Shown piece by piece: positions 18,143 to 26,206 of a stretch of 43,309 bases of DNA. Below the pieces are notes generated by a model. It saw only the letters and a list, made by a program, of their open reading frames with translations, searched no databases and had not been told where the DNA came from. Numbering within the stretch: position 1 is the stretch's first letter; the number at the start of each line of letters is the position of its first letter. Both the position numbers and the translations under genes were made by a program. The DNA comes from Chitinophaga pinensis (GTDB lineage: Bacteria > Bacteroidota > Bacteroidia > Flavobacteriales > Flavobacteriaceae). The DNA is taken from contig CAMCDQ010000017.1 in NCBI GenBank assembly GCA_945873505.1, positions 1 to 43,309 of the forward strand, given 5' to 3'.

Positions 18143-19507
18143 TCATTCAGTACCTAATCGTTCTTGCTCCATTTTTTCGGCTACTCTTTTTTCGATTATT
18201 GGCGTTATTAATGTTTTTCTTGGCTTTACTTTTACAAAAGGAAATAATTCTAAATCGTGCTTCATTCTTTCGTCTTTGTTAGGGTATTTATTAGTTCCCA
18301 ATAAAACTTCTTTTCCAGAATCGAATAATTCTTGTTCTTTATTGGCACTTTCTTGAATTTTTCTTTTGATAATTCCCTCGTTCAATTGTTTTAGAAATCC
18401 GCCATTTGCCTCTATATCTTTAAATAAGGTCAATGCTTTTTCTGCCAATTGATTGGTAATGCTTTCAATATAATAAGTACCATCGGCAGGATTATTGACT
18501 TTATCAAAATAGCTTTCATTTTTTAAAACCAACAGTTGATTTCTAGCAATTCTATCTCCAAATTCATTGTCTTTGTGGTATAAAGCGTCATAAGGAAGAT
18601 TGGCAATTGCATCTGCTCCACCAACAATTGCTGACATACATTCGGTTGTAGTTCGCAACATATTCACATTATAATCGTAAATTGTTTTGTTTCTTTTTGT
18701 TGGTGAAACCAATAAATGACATTCTAAATTTGGGTTGTATTCTTTGGCTATCAAATGGAATAAAATACGCAACGCACGTAATTTTGCAATTTCAAAAAAG
18801 TAGTTTGTTCCCACCGAAATTTGAAAAACTATGGGTTGATTTATGATTGAAATTCGGTTTAAATATTCGTTGGCATGAGCAAGGGAATAGGCAATTTGTT
18901 GCACCATATTGGCACCCGAATTTTGATATAAAGTACCGTCAATACTGATAATTGAACTTTTTGAAACTATTTTTGAAAGTGAATTAAGGGTTTCAAAATT
19001 GTCTTTTTCTTTAGTTTTAAACCAATTCCCCTCTTTTGCTAATTGACCAATTGGGTCTAAGTTGCAATATATTTTTGCGTTTCTTTTTTTAGCAATTATT
19101 TCAATTTTAGTTACGAAATCGATTGAGACAAAACTTAAATTAAAGTAAATGGAACAGCTTTCCAAAGGTAGTTTTTCTAATAGTTTTGTAACGTCAATGG
19201 TTTCATCTTCAATAGAAAATCGGATACTTTCGGCACCACGGCTAATTGATTCTAATGCTCTTTCTATTGATTTTTCAAGGTCGTAAACAAATATGTTTTG
19301 GCATATTTTGAATTCTGTAGCTTTTGTATTTACAGGAAAAATATCTTGTAAATCGTCTTGGTGGTAAAATGGTTTTACCTTTATATTTTCAGGAGAATTC
19401 CAAATTAGGGTTTCATTATAATCGGCGCCTTTGAGTTCAAATTGAATTTTTTGTTTCCATTGTTTTGAAGAAACGGATTCAAATTCAGAGAATAATGCAG
19501 TATCCAT
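18143..19507 (-). CDS. mutA: Methylmalonyl-CoA mutase, small subunit
   Basis: Structural partner of MutB in the heterodimeric mutase. The 454 residues retain the mutase TIM-barrel fold, with YNVNMLRTTTECMSAIVGGADAIANLPYD and NPADGTYYIESIT. The B12-binding domain is missing and barrel residues are degenerate, as in small subunits of this family. It is shorter than the actinobacterial small subunit (about 600-640) but normal for Bacteroidota. It lies 17 nt after the DivIC-like gene and 36 nt before mutB, so the four genes udk-divIC-mutA-mutB probably form one transcript. Confidence 0.95.
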   Translation of the reverse strand: MDTALFSEFESVSSKQWKQKIQFELKGADYNETLIWNSPENIKVKPFYHQDDLQDIFPVNTKATEFKICQNIFVYDLEKSIERALESISRGAESIRFSIEDETIDVTKLLEKLPLESCSIYFNLSFVSIDFVTKIEIIAKKRNAKIYCNLDPIGQLAKEGNWFKTKEKDNFETLNSLSKIVSKSSIISIDGTLYQNSGANMVQQIAYSLAHANEYLNRISIINQPIVFQISVGTNYFFEIAKLRALRILFHLIAKEYNPNLECHLLVSPTKRNKTIYDYNVNMLRTTTECMSAIVGGADAIANLPYDALYHKDNEFGDRIARNQLLVLKNESYFDKVNNPADGTYYIESITNQLAEKALTLFKDIEANGGFLKQLNEGIIKRKIQESANKEQELFDSGKEVLLGTNKYPNKDERMKHDLELFPFVKVKPRKTLITPIIEKRVAEKMEQERLGTE

Positions 19508-19524
19508 TTTGGGTTTATTTTAAA

Positions 19525-19857
19525 TTATTTTTTAATTGTATCGCCTTCAAATTCAACTATATAAATGTCTTCGCTGTCTTTTTTCATATAATATTTTTCT
19601 CTGGCATATTTTTCTATATGGTCAGGATTTTTCAGCAATTTGATATTTTGTTTGTCTTTTTTGATTTCTTTCTGATAGTATTTTTTATTATCTTCTAAAC
19701 CTTGGATTTGCTTGTTAAGAACGCGTTGGTCCATATAGGAGTAGTTGTCTAAAAATAGCATCCAAGTTCCAAATAGTAGTAGTATCAAAAGGTACCTATT
19801 GCTCACAATTTTGAGCCATGGTTTTTTTTCAATTGTTTTTTTTAACGAATTTTTCAT
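19525..19857 (-). CDS. FtsB/DivIC-like septum formation protein
   Basis: Bitopic divisome protein of the FtsB/DivIC family, 110 residues: a short basic cytoplasmic tail, one membrane segment (about 22-39, YLLILLLFGTWMLFL), then a periplasmic coiled coil (about 45-78, rich in K/Q/N/E). The family end motif NPDHIEKYAREKYYMKKDSED follows. It should pair with an FtsL-like partner and FtsQ to activate septal peptidoglycan synthesis. Its position between udk and mutA links division and metabolic genes in one operon. Confidence 0.9.
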   Translation of the reverse strand: MKNSLKKTIEKKPWLKIVSNRYLLILLLFGTWMLFLDNYSYMDQRVLNKQIQGLEDNKKYYQKEIKKDKQNIKLLKNPDHIEKYAREKYYMKKDSEDIYIVEFEGDTIKK

Positions 19858-19878
19858 AGTAATAACGGAATGTTTTTT

Positions 19879-19944
19879 AGCCCTGATGGAAGCGGTATCC
19901 CTCGCTTTTTAGCGAGGATTTAGCGGACAGCAGGAAAGAGCTTC
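19879..19944 (+). repeat. Dispersed intergenic element, copy 4
   Basis: AGCCCTGATGGAAGCGGTATC, then a CCTCGCTTTTTAGCGAGG hairpin, then ATTTAGCGGACAGCAGG and AAAGAGCTTC. It is the most compact and symmetrical copy. It lies between udk and the DivIC-like gene, antisense to that operon. Confidence 0.9.
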
Positions 19945-19972
19945 TAATAAAAGTATAAAATTAATGAAAATT

Positions 19973-20581
19973 TTATAAAATACGCTGATTTATTACGGCT
20001 CTTACCACATCTATTGCTACGGTGTTGTATTTGTCATTTGGAATGATGATGTCTGCAAATGCTTTTGTGGGTTCGATGAACTGTTCGTGCATTGGTTTTA
20101 GTGTGTTTTGATAGCGATTAAGTACTTCATTCATATCACGTCCTCTTTCGGCAATGTCTCTTTTTAGTCTTCTAATTAAGCGTTCATCAGAGTCGGCATG
20201 AACATAAATTTTCACATCAAAAAGATCTCTTAATTCGGGATTTGCAAGGATTAAAATACCTTCAACAATCATTACTTTTCTAGGATTTGTAAAAACGGTA
20301 TCGTCTGTTCTGTTGTGAGTTACGAACGAATATACGGGTTGATTGATGTTTTTTCCTTCTTTTAATTCTTTTAGATGTGCTACTAATAGTTCAAAATCAA
20401 TAGCACGAGGATGGTCGAAATTTATTAGGGAACGTTCGTCGAAACTCAAATTATGGGTTTCTTTATAATAGGAATCTTGGGAAATAATTCCTACTTCAGT
20501 TTCCGGCAATTCGTTCATTATTTGATGTACAACGGTAGTTTTTCCGCTTCCTGTACCACCCGCAATTCCGATTATCAACAT
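19973..20581 (-). CDS. udk: Uridine kinase
   Basis: Phosphorylates uridine and cytidine to UMP and CMP (pyrimidine salvage) in the cytoplasm. The 202 residues include the Walker A motif GGTGSGKTT (8-16), the substrate segment QDSYYKETHNLSFDER with the catalytic Asp, NFDHPRAIDFELL, and the lid RLKRDIAERGRD. The length is normal. It is probably the first gene of the udk-divIC-mutA-mutB transcription unit and has a TATTTTTG box 20 nt before the ATG. Confidence 0.97.
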   Translation of the reverse strand: MLIIGIAGGTGSGKTTVVHQIMNELPETEVGIISQDSYYKETHNLSFDERSLINFDHPRAIDFELLVAHLKELKEGKNINQPVYSFVTHNRTDDTVFTNPRKVMIVEGILILANPELRDLFDVKIYVHADSDERLIRRLKRDIAERGRDMNEVLNRYQNTLKPMHEQFIEPTKAFADIIIPNDKYNTVAIDVVRAVINQRIL

Positions 20582-20601
20582 GGTTCCATTTTTTATTTCA
20601 A

Positions 20602-20609
20602 CAAAAATA
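20602..20609 (-). promoter_or_regulatory. -7 promoter element of udk
   Basis: TATTTTTG on the minus strand matches TAnnTTTG and ends 20 nt before the udk ATG. No -33 box is clear. Confidence 0.4.
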
Positions 20610-20692
20610 GCAATTTATATTTTGGAAATAATATTTTATGGCATTGATTTGATATTGGGTGCGATGCAATTCAATTGATAACTTTATTTTTG

Positions 20693-21454
20693 CTAATAAA
20701 TCGGTTTTTTAAAAACATTGAGAAAAATTTTTTTTTGTCTAAAAGAAACAGGAAGTTTTTTTCCGTTTTGAAGTTCAATTTCTAATGAATTTGTTCTTTC
20801 AAGCCTAGCTATATAATTAAGGTTTACCAAATACGACTTATGTATTCTTTGAAATAAATTGGTAGGAAGAAGTTGTTGAATATTCTTTAATGTTTTGGCT
20901 AGCAGGATTTCTTTGCCATCGTTGCATATAATTCTACAATAATTACTACTTGCTTTGCAATACATTATAGAATTAATTTTTAAAAACTCATATCCACTAT
21001 TTGTTGGTAATGCTATTTTTTTTAAAACTTTATCGCCACTAGGAATTAAATTTGATTTAGGTTTAATATAGTTATTAAAAATTAGTTTTTTTGATAACTT
21101 AATTTCAAACCTTTCAATAGCTAAAATCAAATCATTTGTATTAACTGGTTTTATCAAATAGTCAAGTGCTTCAGCTTGTAAAGCTTTAATAGCATGTTCA
21201 GGATATGCATTTGTAAAAATAAATTCAAAATCAATCGATTCAATTTCTTTTAGTAAATCAAAACCATTCTTAGCGGGCATTTCAATATCTAAAAAAACAA
21301 GTTCAGGATTAAATTTTTTGATTGCAATTTTAGCAGTATCAACACATTCGCACGATGCAACAACTCTATATTTGTCTTTAAAATTTACATTTAATGTTTT
21401 TTCTAATGTTATCCTTGATGTTGAGCAGTCGTCAACAATTACAATATTTATCAT
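20693..21454 (-). CDS. LytTR-family response regulator
   Basis: Two-component transcriptional regulator of 253 residues. The receiver domain (1-120) has acidic pocket D8-D9, phosphoacceptor Asp56 in FLDIEMP, and the Lys in YLIKP. The C-terminal LytTR DNA-binding domain (about 145-250) has ASSNYCRI, LPTNLFQRIHKSYLVNL and VSFRQKK. In Bacteroidota the partner is normally a LytS/YehU-like membrane kinase encoded next door; none is present in this window, so this is an orphan regulator. Its targets cannot be named. LytTR proteins bind paired direct repeats, and I did not find an obvious set here. Confidence 0.93.
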   Translation of the reverse strand: MINIVIVDDCSTSRITLEKTLNVNFKDKYRVVASCECVDTAKIAIKKFNPELVFLDIEMPAKNGFDLLKEIESIDFEFIFTNAYPEHAIKALQAEALDYLIKPVNTNDLILAIERFEIKLSKKLIFNNYIKPKSNLIPSGDKVLKKIALPTNSGYEFLKINSIMYCKASSNYCRIICNDGKEILLAKTLKNIQQLLPTNLFQRIHKSYLVNLNYIARLERTNSLEIELQNGKKLPVSFRQKKIFLNVFKKPIY

Positions 21455-21581
21455 ATTGTAAAACTACATCAACATTTGTTAAAATACTGAAGTGATTTAG
21501 TTATCGTGTTAATATTTATTTAACGTAATTAATTAAGAGTTTTATTACATTATTTTTAAAATTTTAAGTATTTTTAAAAAT

Positions 21582-21615
21582 AAAAAAAGCTGAACATTCC
21601 TGTTCAGCTTTTTTT
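21582..21615 (-). terminator. Terminator of tRNA-Pro
   Basis: AGCTGAACA and TGTTCAGCT with a TTCC loop, flanked by A7 and T7, form a stem of about 16 bp. On the minus strand it begins immediately after the encoded CCA end of the tRNA. It could also stop transcription on the plus strand. Confidence 0.85.
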
Positions 21616-21692
21616 GGTCGGGGTGGCAGGATTCGAACCTGCGGCCTCCTGCTCCCAAAGCAGGCGCGATAACCGAGCTACGCTACACCCCG
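21615..21692 (-). tRNA. tRNA-Pro (anticodon TGG)
   Basis: Read on the minus strand, the acceptor stem CGGGGTG pairs with CACCCCG. The anticodon stem-loop CCTGC-TTTGGGA-GCAGG gives anticodon TGG, and the T-arm has GGTTCGAATCC. The discriminator is A and the 3' CCA is encoded (21615-21617). The body is 75 nt. The promoter is upstream and the terminator abuts the 3' end. Confidence 0.97.
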
Positions 21693-21702
21693 CAAGCGTG
21701 TG

Positions 21703-21733
21703 CAAATATATAATTATTTTTCGTTTATACAAC
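21703..21733 (-). promoter_or_regulatory. Promoter of tRNA-Pro
   Basis: On the minus strand, GTTG (21730-21733) and TATATTTG (21703-21710) are separated by 19 nt. The -7 box ends 10 nt before the mature tRNA 5' end, so the 5' leader is only a few bases. The rest of 21455-21841 holds the tRNA, its terminator and the trxB promoter. Confidence 0.65.
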
Positions 21734-21813
21734 CAGATTTAGTGAAATAGAATTTTATTATTTTTCATTTAAATTAGTATTGATTTTTTATGCAAAATAA
21801 TTCAATTTAAACT

Positions 21814-21821
21814 TACATTTG
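21814..21821 (+). promoter_or_regulatory. -7 promoter element of trxB
   Basis: TACATTTG matches TAnnTTTG and ends 20 nt before the trxB ATG, which is preceded by an AAATAAATAAA leader. No clear -33 box. Confidence 0.5.
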
Positions 21822-21841
21822 TACTTCTAAAAATAAATAAA

Positions 21842-22789
21842 ATGCCAAATACAATCGAAAAAATTAAATGTCTTATTATAGGTTCAGGACCAGCGGGTTA
21901 TACGGCGGCAATATATGCAGCTAGAGCCAATATGAATCCAGTTTTATACCAAGGAACGCAGCCAGGAGGTCAATTGACAACTACAAACGAAGTTGAAAAC
22001 TTCCCAGGTTATGTAGATGGTGTTACAGGACCTGAAATGATGGTGCAATTACAAAGTCAAGCACAACGTTTCGGAACTGACGTCCGGGATGGTTGGGCAA
22101 CAAAAGTTGATTTTTCAGGTGATGTTCATAAAGTTTGGATAAATGATAGTAAAGAATTGCATTGCGAAACTGTAATTATTTCTACTGGCGCAACTGCTAA
22201 ATACTTGGGATTACCCTCAGAACAACATTATTTACAAACTGGCGGAGGCGTTTCTGCTTGTGCTATTTGCGATGGTTTTTTCTACAGAAATCAAGAAGTA
22301 GTTATTGTTGGAGCGGGAGATTCTGCTTGTGAAGAAGCACATTATTTATCAAAAATGTGTTCTAAAGTTACAATGTTGGTTAGAAGCGAAAAATTCAGAG
22401 CTTCTAAAATTATGGAAGCAAGAGTTCGCAAAACTGAAAATATTACCATTTTGATGAATCACGATACAGTAGAAGTTTTGGGCGATAATCAAGTGGTTTC
22501 AGGTGTGAAAGCTTTAAATAAAACAACGGGTGCAATTTTTGACATTCCTGCAACTGGATTTTTTGTTGCAATCGGTCACAAACCAAATACAGCTATTTTT
22601 AAAGACTTTTTAAATCTGGATGAAACGGGTTATATTATAAACATTCCAGGAACTTCAAAAACAAATATAGCCGGGGTATTTGTGGCTGGAGACGCAGCAG
22701 ATCACGTATATCGTCAAGCAATTACTGCTGCAGGAACAGGTTGTATGGCAGCTCTTGATGCCGAAAGATATTTGGCTACATTAGAATAA
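21842..22789 (+). CDS. trxB: Thioredoxin-disulfide reductase
   Basis: FAD/NADPH flavoenzyme that reduces thioredoxin in the cytoplasm. The 315 residues are typical of the low-molecular-weight class: FAD-binding GSGPAGYTAAIYAARA near the N-terminus, redox-active CAICDG (the common form is CATCDG), NADPH-binding VGAGDSACEEA, and C-terminal GVFVAGDAADHVYRQAITAAGTGCMAA. It is monocistronic, with its own promoter and terminator. The Ile between the active-site cysteines is a minor variation. Confidence 0.97.
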   Translation: MPNTIEKIKCLIIGSGPAGYTAAIYAARANMNPVLYQGTQPGGQLTTTNEVENFPGYVDGVTGPEMMVQLQSQAQRFGTDVRDGWATKVDFSGDVHKVWINDSKELHCETVIISTGATAKYLGLPSEQHYLQTGGGVSACAICDGFFYRNQEVVIVGAGDSACEEAHYLSKMCSKVTMLVRSEKFRASKIMEARVRKTENITILMNHDTVEVLGDNQVVSGVKALNKTTGAIFDIPATGFFVAIGHKPNTAIFKDFLNLDETGYIINIPGTSKTNIAGVFVAGDAADHVYRQAITAAGTGCMAALDAERYLATLE

Positions 22790-22807
22790 TAAGTTTCAAT
22801 ATAAAGT

Positions 22808-22842
22808 AAAAAAAATCCAAACTATAAGTCTGGATTTTTTTT
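22808..22842. terminator. Terminator of trxB
   Basis: AAAATCCA and TGGATTTT arms, with an inner ACT/AGT, are flanked by A and T runs. The hairpin lies between trxB and the convergent GIN-domain gene and can serve both. Confidence 0.75.
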
Positions 22843-22861
22843 ATTCTTATTTAAAAAAAAA

Positions 22862-23698
22862 CTACTTCAACGCTTTTTTCATAATAACCGTATTCTCTGT
22901 AAACTTTTTAAGTTCAATTTTAGCATCGCCATAAAATTGAATTTCTGATTTTCCAGACGCTTCTATTATAGCATTTGTAACTACATTTATGCTTGTTGTA
23001 GAATTCCCTTCAGCAACAAGTTCTGCAGTTTTTGCAATCAAATTCATCCCTTTAAATTCTGAATTATTATCCAATCTCAATTTTAATTCTGCAACGTCAC
23101 CTTCTACAACTGCAGTTGCTTTTTGGTATAAATCTAATTTCAATTGTGTAGCGGCAATCAACGCTTTCAATTGTGCATTTTTACTCAATTCTATTGTTGC
23201 GTTTTCGGATTTTAAATTCAATTCTGCTTTTGATTTGTCATTTTGCATTAAAGTAAATGTTTTTACTTTTACATTGGCAAACAATTTGGAATAATCAAAA
23301 CATTTTATCGTAAAATTATCCAATTCTACATCTGTAATAGCCGTAATATTAGATTCGTGTTTTGCAAGTAATAACTTAAAATCATGTGTGTAAGTAACTT
23401 TCACATTGAATTTCTTAAATCCAGAAACTTCCTTTAAAGTAGTTAATCGTAAAGTATTCCCATTTAAATTTATATTAATCTCGCTATGCAAATTGTCATC
23501 GGCTTCAATTTCCAAAGCACATTTATCTCCTTTTACAAGAATTATTTCGAAATTATCTTCAATTTCTAAATTTTCGAAATTCCCAATTTCCTTTTTTTCA
23601 ATGGTTACAATTTTTGAACCTTTAACTTTTTCTCTTTTTTGACCAAAAGAAATACTTGTAAATAGAATAGCAATAAATAATAAAGTAATCTTTTTCAT
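22862..23698 (-). CDS. GIN-domain (DUF2807) exported protein
   Basis: The 278-residue protein has a signal peptide (KKITLLFIAILFTSISFG, cleavage before Q). The rest is one long repetitive beta-helix-like GIN domain, once called the head GIN domain of putative autotransporter adhesins. The phrases FENLEIEDNFEIILVKGD, NGNTLRLTTLKE and NNSEFKGMNL are typical. The location is periplasm or cell surface and the function is unknown. GIN proteins often accompany PspC proteins in Bacteroidota; the PadR-PspC operon lies 131 nt upstream in the same orientation but behind a terminator, so a shared envelope role is only suggested. Confidence 0.85.
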   Translation of the reverse strand: MKKITLLFIAILFTSISFGQKREKVKGSKIVTIEKKEIGNFENLEIEDNFEIILVKGDKCALEIEADDNLHSEININLNGNTLRLTTLKEVSGFKKFNVKVTYTHDFKLLLAKHESNITAITDVELDNFTIKCFDYSKLFANVKVKTFTLMQNDKSKAELNLKSENATIELSKNAQLKALIAATQLKLDLYQKATAVVEGDVAELKLRLDNNSEFKGMNLIAKTAELVAEGNSTTSINVVTNAIIEASGKSEIQFYGDAKIELKKFTENTVIMKKALK

Positions 23699-23720
23699 AT
23701 TTTGGACTTATAAATTTTAT

Positions 23721-23728
23721 CAAAAATA
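23721..23728 (-). promoter_or_regulatory. -7 promoter element of the GIN gene
   Basis: TATTTTTG on the minus strand matches TAnnTTTG and ends 22 nt before the ATG at 23698. No -33 box at the expected spacing. Confidence 0.4.
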
Positions 23729-23729
23729 G

Positions 23730-23768
23730 AAAAAAAAACATCCAAATTGGTATTTGAATGTTTTTTTT
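23730..23768 (-). terminator. Terminator of the PadR-PspC operon
   Basis: ACATTCAAAT and ATTTGGATGT arms (one mismatch) lie between an A-run and a run of nine T residues on the minus strand, about 60 nt after the PspC gene stop. Confidence 0.65.
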
Positions 23769-23829
23769 ATGCTCAATCTCAATAAAATAATTATTTATGA
23801 CCTTTTATGTGGTTTTGATGATAAATATT

Positions 23830-25512
23830 TTAGTTCCGTGGTGTTTTGGTAACTGTTTTAATTAATTCTTTACCTGCAACTTTCACTGAAACGGTTGTTG
23901 TTTCAATACTATTCTGATTTTCAGAAGCTACATCGTCAAATTCATTTTCTTCTGAAGGACAATTCAAGCATTTTACCTGAGAATTGCCAACAACGTAAAT
24001 ATATTCGTCGGAACTTGTATGCAAATTGAAAAAGGAATTATCAGAAAAATCAAAATTTTTCATACTTGAATTCATTTTAAACAACGTCCCTTTTGGTAAA
24101 TACAATTTAATTTCAATTTTTTGATCTCTGTATTTATTTTTCAATTCAGTTATCAAATAGTTATCTAAAATCAATTGGTTGCCAACAATTTTATAGCCGT
24201 ATTTTATTTTTTCAGCCCTGTTTTTTGCCTCTTCAAACGACTTTCCTTTTGCCTCTTTATTAATTTTTATGTATGGTAATTCCTCATCTGTTTTTTCAAT
24301 TTCAAATGAAATCATATTCGAATAAACCACATCTTGATTCAAAGAATCTTTTGTAATTTCAAAATCGGTATAATCAGCAACATCTTTCGCATAGTAATCA
24401 TTGTTTTTGAATTTAATCAAAAGCGTGTCTTTTGGATTCAAATTAATGCTTTGTTTTTCATAAACCCGACCATTATACGCATATTCAGAAGCTTGTTTCA
24501 CACCAATTGAAATCAAAATTGCAATCGCAATTATCCAAAGTGCCAACAATACATATTTTGCAATCGAACCAATAGATTTGCTGTTTGGTGCAACGATTTT
24601 AAATCCTAATAATAGAACAAAAAAGCTCGGAATACTTACCGCCACATAAAATAACAATCCAAAAAACCAAATTGGATAATCAGTAAAATTTCCTAATTCT
24701 ACAAAGGAATGAAACGGAAAATCAGGAAAATTTGTCGTCCCAAAAGCCAAAACACCTATTAAAAAAACCACAAGTACTCCCAAACTACTTAAAATCATTA
24801 AAATTCCAATAACCTTTGCAATCACATTAAAAAACGCTTCTAAATACCCCTTAAAATTCGTATTAAATTTTTCGCTATTCGTTCTCATTTGCTGTCTCAT
24901 TTTATCAAAATCAGTCGATTTGAATTTCTCCGAAAGCATCTCAATTTCTTCCCTAACTTTCTTTTCAATATTCGAAATCGTAACAGGTTCGCCTCGCATT
25001 TCAAGTTTTTCAGAAGTCGTAACTGCTTCTGGCATCGCAATCCAAAGAATAATATACGCCAAAATTCCAGTTCCCCATGCAATAGCCATAATCAAAAGAA
25101 AGATTCTAAGCCAAACTTTATCAACACCAAAATAATGTCCCAAACCAGCAAGAACGCCACCAATCATTCCATTTTCGGTATCGCGATACAGCTTTTTCGT
25201 GGTTTTAGTTCCTGTTGGAATGTATGTAGCCTCAATCGGTTCGTCGCCATCAATTCTATAATCTTCGGGCTGCCCCATAACCGTAATAATTTCCTCAACT
25301 TCCTTAAAACTAATTACTTGCTTGTCATTGGAATGTTTTTCAGCAATCAATTCGCCAATTCTCATTTCAATGTCTTTCAAAATTTCATCTTGACCAGAAG
25401 TGTTTGATAAAGAGCGTTTTATAGCCTCGAAATAATGCGTCAATTTTTGGTATGCATCTTCATCAATGTGAAAAAACAACCCCCCTAAATTTATATTTAC
25501 AGTTTTGTTCAT
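23830..25512 (-). CDS. PspC-domain multi-pass membrane protein
   Basis: Envelope protein of 560 residues. The N-terminal cytoplasmic part (1-100; LGGLFFHIDEDAY, then LKDIEMRIGELIAEK) is the region found before PspC in Bacteroidota. A PspC domain (about 108-165; IGGVLAGLGHYFGVDKVWLRI, then AYIILWIAMPEA) follows. Three further hydrophobic stretches (about 220-255, 275-305, 320-340) and a periplasmic beta-rich tail (about 350-560) complete it. The tail carries CLNC near residue 525 and an acidic cluster. PspC proteins act in phage-shock-type envelope stress. It begins 4 nt after the PadR gene stop, so the two are translated from one mRNA and PadR is its likely repressor. Confidence 0.9.
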   Translation of the reverse strand: MNKTVNINLGGLFFHIDEDAYQKLTHYFEAIKRSLSNTSGQDEILKDIEMRIGELIAEKHSNDKQVISFKEVEEIITVMGQPEDYRIDGDEPIEATYIPTGTKTTKKLYRDTENGMIGGVLAGLGHYFGVDKVWLRIFLLIMAIAWGTGILAYIILWIAMPEAVTTSEKLEMRGEPVTISNIEKKVREEIEMLSEKFKSTDFDKMRQQMRTNSEKFNTNFKGYLEAFFNVIAKVIGILMILSSLGVLVVFLIGVLAFGTTNFPDFPFHSFVELGNFTDYPIWFFGLLFYVAVSIPSFFVLLLGFKIVAPNSKSIGSIAKYVLLALWIIAIAILISIGVKQASEYAYNGRVYEKQSINLNPKDTLLIKFKNNDYYAKDVADYTDFEITKDSLNQDVVYSNMISFEIEKTDEELPYIKINKEAKGKSFEEAKNRAEKIKYGYKIVGNQLILDNYLITELKNKYRDQKIEIKLYLPKGTLFKMNSSMKNFDFSDNSFFNLHTSSDEYIYVVGNSQVKCLNCPSEENEFDDVASENQNSIETTTVSVKVAGKELIKTVTKTPRN

Positions 25513-25516
25513 CGTT

Positions 25517-25846
25517 TTATTTTTTAGTTGTGATTAAGTTAACAGCGTCCGATAATTCTGTCCAAGTGCTGTTCAATTCGGTAAGAAATTCCTGTCCAAT
25601 TTCGGTCAAACCGTAGTATTTTCTTGGCGGTCCCGAAACCGATTCTTCCCAACGATAGTTGAGCAATCCGTCGTTTTTCAATCGTGTCAAAAGCGGATAA
25701 ACCGTCCCTTCAACGACCAATAATTTTGCGGTTTTCAAAGTGTCCAAAATTTCAGATGTATAGGCATCTTTTTCCTTTAAAACCGACAAGATGCAAAACT
25801 CAAGCACCCCTTTTCGCATCTGCGCTTTCGTGTTTTCAATGTTCAT
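25517..25846 (-). CDS. PadR-family transcriptional regulator
   Basis: Winged-helix repressor of 109 residues (small PadR subclass). The core is MRKGVLEFCILSVLKEKDAYTSEIL, then VEGTVYPLLTRLKNDGLL (recognition helix and wing) and GPPRKYYGLTEIGQE. A short C-terminal helix for dimerisation closes it. PadR proteins respond to small ligands and usually control the operon they head; here that is the PspC gene. A candidate operator region with repeated arms lies at 26035-26090. Confidence 0.93.
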   Translation of the reverse strand: MNIENTKAQMRKGVLEFCILSVLKEKDAYTSEILDTLKTAKLLVVEGTVYPLLTRLKNDGLLNYRWEESVSGPPRKYYGLTEIGQEFLTELNSTWTELSDAVNLITTKK

Positions 25847-25883
25847 TTTTTCTCATTTTTAGTATTTTTTTTCTCTTTTTTTT

Positions 25884-25958
25884 GTAGCTTTTTCCCGCTT
25901 TCCGTTTCAATCTTTGTTCCTCTTCGTTCCACAAAGGATTTCCACTGTAATCGGGGCT
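25884..25958 (-). repeat. Dispersed intergenic element, copy 5 (second subtype)
   Basis: On the minus strand it reads AGCCCCGATTACAGTGGAAATCC, a loop with CTTTGT/ACAAAG-type arms, then ATTGAAACGGAAAGCGGG and AAAAAGCTAC. It shares AGCCCCGATT-CAGTG and AACGGAAAGCGGGAAA with copy 6. It lies in the PadR leader, sense to PadR. Confidence 0.8.
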
Positions 25959-26034
25959 ATTTCTATTTTTTGGTTAAAATAATATTCTATTTTTCTATCT
26001 TCTTAAATCATAAATCTAAGATTTTAAATAAGAT

Positions 26035-26090
26035 TCAGTAATATCTTATGCAAATATATAGTTTTAAAACAGTATCTTGTTTTGCATAGT
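26035..26090. promoter_or_regulatory. Candidate promoter/operator of the PadR-PspC operon
   Basis: The minus strand carries the -7 box TATATTTG (26051-26058). Around it are ATGCAAA (26048-26054) and the inverted TTTGCAT (26081-26087), plus two related words, CAGTAATATCTT and CAGTATCTTG. Paired arms of this kind suit a dimeric repressor such as PadR. The assignment is inferred from position. Confidence 0.35.
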
Positions 26091-26206
26091 ACTTAATATT
26101 AACTAAAAATTAACATTTAAGTCCTTGATTAATTTTAACATTGATAACATTAAACTCTTTAATTATCTAAATAAATCACTATATTTCGAAAAAATTTACA
26201 ACCACA

